A DNA stretch of 64,000 bases from Burkholderiales bacterium. Its GTDB lineage: Bacteria > Pseudomonadota > Gammaproteobacteria > Burkholderiales > Nitrosomonadaceae. The DNA lies in contig JACKLV010000009.1 of the NCBI GenBank assembly GCA_024235755.1, forward strand, positions 62,001-126,000, written 5' to 3'. Within the stretch, counting starts at the first letter, position 1, and each line of letters begins with the position of its first letter. The translations under genes were made by a program, and so were the position numbers. This document shows, piece after piece, positions 61,306 to 64,000 of this stretch. A model generated the notes under the pieces. It saw only the letters and a program-made list of their open reading frames with translations. It was not told the origin of the DNA and ran no database searches.

Positions 61306-62062
61306 TCACCGTTCGCTAAATTTTGTGTCCAATACGCTCTTATTGACAGCAGCGGCGGCACTTATTTATACCCTGGTTCAACACTATGGCTTACCGCGTT
61401 TTTTACCATTGAAGACTGTGTATATCCAGGGAATGCAGGATGAACGTGCCGAACTCAACTATATTACCCGTGAGCAGATTGAGAAAATTATGCAACGACA
61501 TGTACAAGGCAATTTCTTGTCGATCGATCTGATCGCAGTACGTGATGCATTTATCCACTTGCCCTGGGTGAGGGATGCCAGGGTTGAACGGACTTGGCCA
61601 TTAGCATTGAATATCAGACTGGAAGAGCATCAACCGTTGGCGCATTGGGGCAGTCATGCGCTGGTCAATACATACGGAGAAGTTTTCCGTACCGTGCTCG
61701 ATGAGAAAATGCCCGTTTTTACTGCGCCAATGGAAGTGAATTCACAAGAAATTACGCGGCGTTACAGGCAATTCAGTCAAGCGCTTGCGCCACTGCAGCA
61801 GTCGATTGCAGAGATTAATTTATCTTCCCGGCATGCATGGCGTCTACATTTGAATACGGGAACGGTTCTTGAGCTCGGTAGGCATGAAGTAGAAAAGCGG
61901 CTGCTGCGATATGTTTCTGTTTATCACCACAGCATTGCACCTTTGAATGATGATAAACCGCTTGCTTATGTGGATTTGCGTTATACCAATGGATTCGCAG
62001 TGTATATGCCCGAAACGGGGAAGCCAATGAAAGGTAAGCAAACTTCTAGAAAAGAAACGTGA
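61295..62062 (+). CDS. ftsQ: Cell division protein FtsQ
   Basis: 255 residues: one N-terminal membrane helix (about 11-28), a POTRA domain (about 40-115, LKTVYIQGMQD and FLSIDLIAVRDAF) and the beta-rich FtsQ domain (HWGSHALVNTYGEVF, and YVDLRYTNGFAVY at the end). Organises FtsL/FtsB at the septum. ftsA follows after 20 bp. Confidence 0.93.
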   Translation: MWDSHRSLNFVSNTLLLTAAAALIYTLVQHYGLPRFLPLKTVYIQGMQDERAELNYITREQIEKIMQRHVQGNFLSIDLIAVRDAFIHLPWVRDARVERTWPLALNIRLEEHQPLAHWGSHALVNTYGEVFRTVLDEKMPVFTAPMEVNSQEITRRYRQFSQALAPLQQSIAEINLSSRHAWRLHLNTGTVLELGRHEVEKRLLRYVSVYHHSIAPLNDDKPLAYVDLRYTNGFAVYMPETGKPMKGKQTSRKET

Positions 62063-62082
62063 GATCAGGGAGATGTGACTAG

Positions 62083-63321
62083 ATGGGCAAAGCTAGGGAA
62101 AGTAGAAATTTAATTGCCGGACTCGATATTGGCACCTCAAAAATTGTGGCAATTGTTGCAGAGTTGTTGCCGGAGGGCGGCTTCGAAATTATCGGTTTAG
62201 GCAGCCACCCATCCCGCGGTTTGAAAAAAGGTGTGGTCGCCAATATTGAGACAACTGTCAATGCCATTCAGCGTGCGCTGGAAGAAGTTGAGTTGATGGC
62301 GGACTGTAAAATCAATGAAGTTTTTACCGGAATCGCAGGTAGCCATATTAAAGGAATCAATTCGGACGGCATGGTGCCAATCAAGGATAAGGAAGTCACT
62401 GAAACGGATGTTGAGCGTGTAATGGAGGCAGCAAAAGCCGTGAATATACCGGCTGACCAGCAGATTCTGCACATTCTGAATCAGGAATTTATTATCGATG
62501 GACAGGAGGATGTGCGTGAACCTGTCGGTATGAGTGGCATCCGGCTTGAAGTGAAAGTGCATATCGTTACAGGAGCAGTTTCGGCGGCCCAGAATATTGT
62601 CAAATGCGTTCACCGCTGCGGACTGGAAGTGCGCGATTTGATTCTGCAGCCGCTTGCCTCGGCCATGGCCGTGCTTTCTGAAGATGAAAAAGATCTGGGT
62701 GTTTGTCTGGTCGATATTGGCGGTGGAACAACGGATATTGCCGTATTTACCAACGGGGCCATTCGCCATACCGCCGTGATTCCGATTGCCGGAGATCAGA
62801 TTACCAATGATATAGCCATGGCGCTGCGTACGCCGACCAAAAACGCTGAGGATTTGAAATGCCGCTACGGCTACGCATTGAGAAGCCTGGCTGATACGCG
62901 CGAAATGATTGAAGTGCCAGATGTTGGCAACAGAGGGTCGCGGCAGCTTTCCGTGCAAACGCTGGCCGAAGTGATTGAGCCGCGGGCTGAAGAGCTTTAT
63001 ACCATGGTACAGGCGGAGTTGCGGCGTAGCGGTTTCGAGGAACTGCTGTCATCCGGGATTGTGATTACGGGCGGCAGCGCTTCCTTGCGCGGAATGGTTG
63101 AATTGGGCGAAGAAATCTTTCATATGCCCGTCCGTCTGGGCGTGCCCAATTACAAGGGAAACCTGCAGGATGTCGTACATACGCCGCGGTATTCAACCGG
63201 TGTAGGGCTCATTATGACAGGGATTGAACACATTAAACTGCAGCAGCATATGCGGCTGCAGGGCGGTTCGGCAAAACAGATTTTTACCAGAATGAAAAAT
63301 TGGTTTCAAAGAAATTTTTAA
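62083..63321 (+). CDS. ftsA: Cell division protein FtsA
   Basis: 412 residues, actin-like membrane tether of the Z ring. N-terminal IAGLDIGTSKIVAIVAE (phosphate-1), the SHUCS-like domain (about 85-165), GVCLVDIGGGTTDIAVFTN (phosphate-2), and a C-terminal amphipathic helix (KNWFQRNF) that binds membrane. A strong ribosome-binding site precedes ftsZ 68 bp on. Confidence 0.97.
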   Translation: MGKARESRNLIAGLDIGTSKIVAIVAELLPEGGFEIIGLGSHPSRGLKKGVVANIETTVNAIQRALEEVELMADCKINEVFTGIAGSHIKGINSDGMVPIKDKEVTETDVERVMEAAKAVNIPADQQILHILNQEFIIDGQEDVREPVGMSGIRLEVKVHIVTGAVSAAQNIVKCVHRCGLEVRDLILQPLASAMAVLSEDEKDLGVCLVDIGGGTTDIAVFTNGAIRHTAVIPIAGDQITNDIAMALRTPTKNAEDLKCRYGYALRSLADTREMIEVPDVGNRGSRQLSVQTLAEVIEPRAEELYTMVQAELRRSGFEELLSSGIVITGGSASLRGMVELGEEIFHMPVRLGVPNYKGNLQDVVHTPRYSTGVGLIMTGIEHIKLQQHMRLQGGSAKQIFTRMKNWFQRNF

Positions 63322-63389
63322 CGCAACAGTTTTGTATGTGAAAGCTTTTTTGGATTTTTATCTTACTGATCTAAAAGGAGGGGCGTGTT

Positions 63390-64000
63390 ATGTTTGAAAT
63401 TATGAATAATGAAACACAGGAAGCGATCATTAAAGTAATTGGTGTTGGCGGCTGTGGATGTAATGCAGTCGATCATATGATCCATAATGAAATGAAGGGC
63501 GTGGAATTCATCAGTATGAATACCGACGCGCAGGCTTTAAAAAACACTAAAGCAGATATTATTCTGCAGTTAGGATCCGGCATTACTCGAGGTCTGGGTG
63601 CAGGTGCCAATCCTGAGATCGGACGCGAGGCGGCCATGGAGGATCGCGACCGTATTGCTGAATTGATTCAGGGTTCCGATATGTTGTTTGTAACTGCCGG
63701 AATGGGCGGCGGTACGGGTACCGGTGCTGCTCCGGTCGTGGCTCAGGTAGCCAAAGAAATGGGCATTTTGACAGTCGCAGTGGTCAGCAAGCCGTTTGCA
63801 TTTGAAGGCAAGCGCCTGAAAGCGGCGCAATTGGGTATGGAAGAACTGTCTCAACATGTCGATTCATTGATTGTGATACCCAATGATAAACTGATGGCAG
63901 TTCTGGGTAACGATATCAGTATGCTGGATGCATTTAGAGCCGCCAACGATGTCCTTTATGGTGCTGTAGCAGGTATTGCGGAGGTTATAAACTGTCCGGG
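63390..64000 (+). CDS. ftsZ: Cell division protein FtsZ, 5' part only
   Basis: 203 complete codons before the window ends; FtsZ is normally about 380-390 residues. The ATG at 63390 has a very strong AAAGGAGGGG upstream. GTPase marks: IKVIGVGGCGCNAVDHMI, MNTDAQAL, and the tubulin signature MFVTAGMGGGTGTGAAP (GGGTGTG). Forms the Z ring. Terminal part outside the window. Confidence 0.98.
   Translation, partial: MFEIMNNETQEAIIKVIGVGGCGCNAVDHMIHNEMKGVEFISMNTDAQALKNTKADIILQLGSGITRGLGAGANPEIGREAAMEDRDRIAELIQGSDMLFVTAGMGGGTGTGAAPVVAQVAKEMGILTVAVVSKPFAFEGKRLKAAQLGMEELSQHVDSLIVIPNDKLMAVLGNDISMLDAFRAANDVLYGAVAGIAEVINCP

Noticed and set aside
62197..62958. 253-residue minus-strand frame opposite ftsA
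   Set aside because: ftsA is complete on the plus strand with all motifs; the antisense product has no recognisable sequence.
1..64000. CRISPR array, tRNA, rRNA or prophage
   Set aside because: Looked for repeat-spacer periodicity, cloverleaf-like segments and phage genes by eye and saw none; tRNAscan-SE, Infernal and a repeat finder would be decisive.

Overview
The window looks like the chromosome of a betaproteobacterial ammonia oxidiser of the Nitrosomonas type. The evidence is a cytochrome P460 gene, a PEP-CTERM/exosortase-A type exopolysaccharide locus, an HPr-rel-A type kinase/PqqD cassette, a czc metal-efflux operon and Betaproteobacteria-style fab and dcw clusters. The genus is inferred from gene content and protein similarity recalled from memory; no 16S rRNA gene is present.

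Layout. 1-6.5 kb: the 5' part of rlmD (minus strand), an ExoD-family membrane protein, an SDR epimerase/dehydratase-like protein, a decayed IS21 istB remnant, mtgA, mgtE and cytochrome P460. 6.6-9.5 kb: gloB (minus), then a yafS-like methyltransferase, rnhA and dnaQ, a neighbourhood also known from E. coli. 9.5-14 kb: a TPR protein, an NhaC-type antiporter, a small lipoprotein with a clear terminator, and a membrane diguanylate cyclase with a haem-c-type sensor domain. 14.3-24.5 kb: a minus-strand exopolysaccharide operon (asparagine-synthase-like amidotransferase, two glycosyltransferases, nucleotide-sugar dehydrogenase, transglutaminase-like protein, methyltransferase, polysaccharide deacetylase and O-antigen-ligase-like protein). 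The exosortase and the chain-length/export genes are not in the window.

25-35.6 kb: maf (minus), then yceD-rpmF-plsX-fabH-fabD-fabG-acpP-fabF-mltG, the fatty-acid synthesis cluster, with an intrinsic terminator and a new promoter candidate just before acpP. It is followed by a three-domain GT2-GtrA-GT39 glycosyltransferase. 35.7-38.8 kb: a minus-strand group of nucleotidyltransferase, HprK-related kinase, PqqD-like protein and, upstream, a small protein with a twin-arginine leader. This is the least understood system in the window and the best lead. 39-45.8 kb: a czcCBA-type divalent-metal RND efflux operon headed by a small His-containing secreted or anchored protein.

46.5-64 kb: the division and cell wall cluster in canonical order (mraZ, rsmH, ftsL, ftsI, murE, murF, mraY, murD, ftsW, murG, murC, murB, ddl, ftsQ, ftsA, ftsZ truncated by the window end). 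A promoter and four 10-bp-phased MraZ boxes lie in front of mraZ. Most genes overlap or abut, so they are probably translated in a coupled way. I saw no tRNA, rRNA, CRISPR array or intact mobile element.
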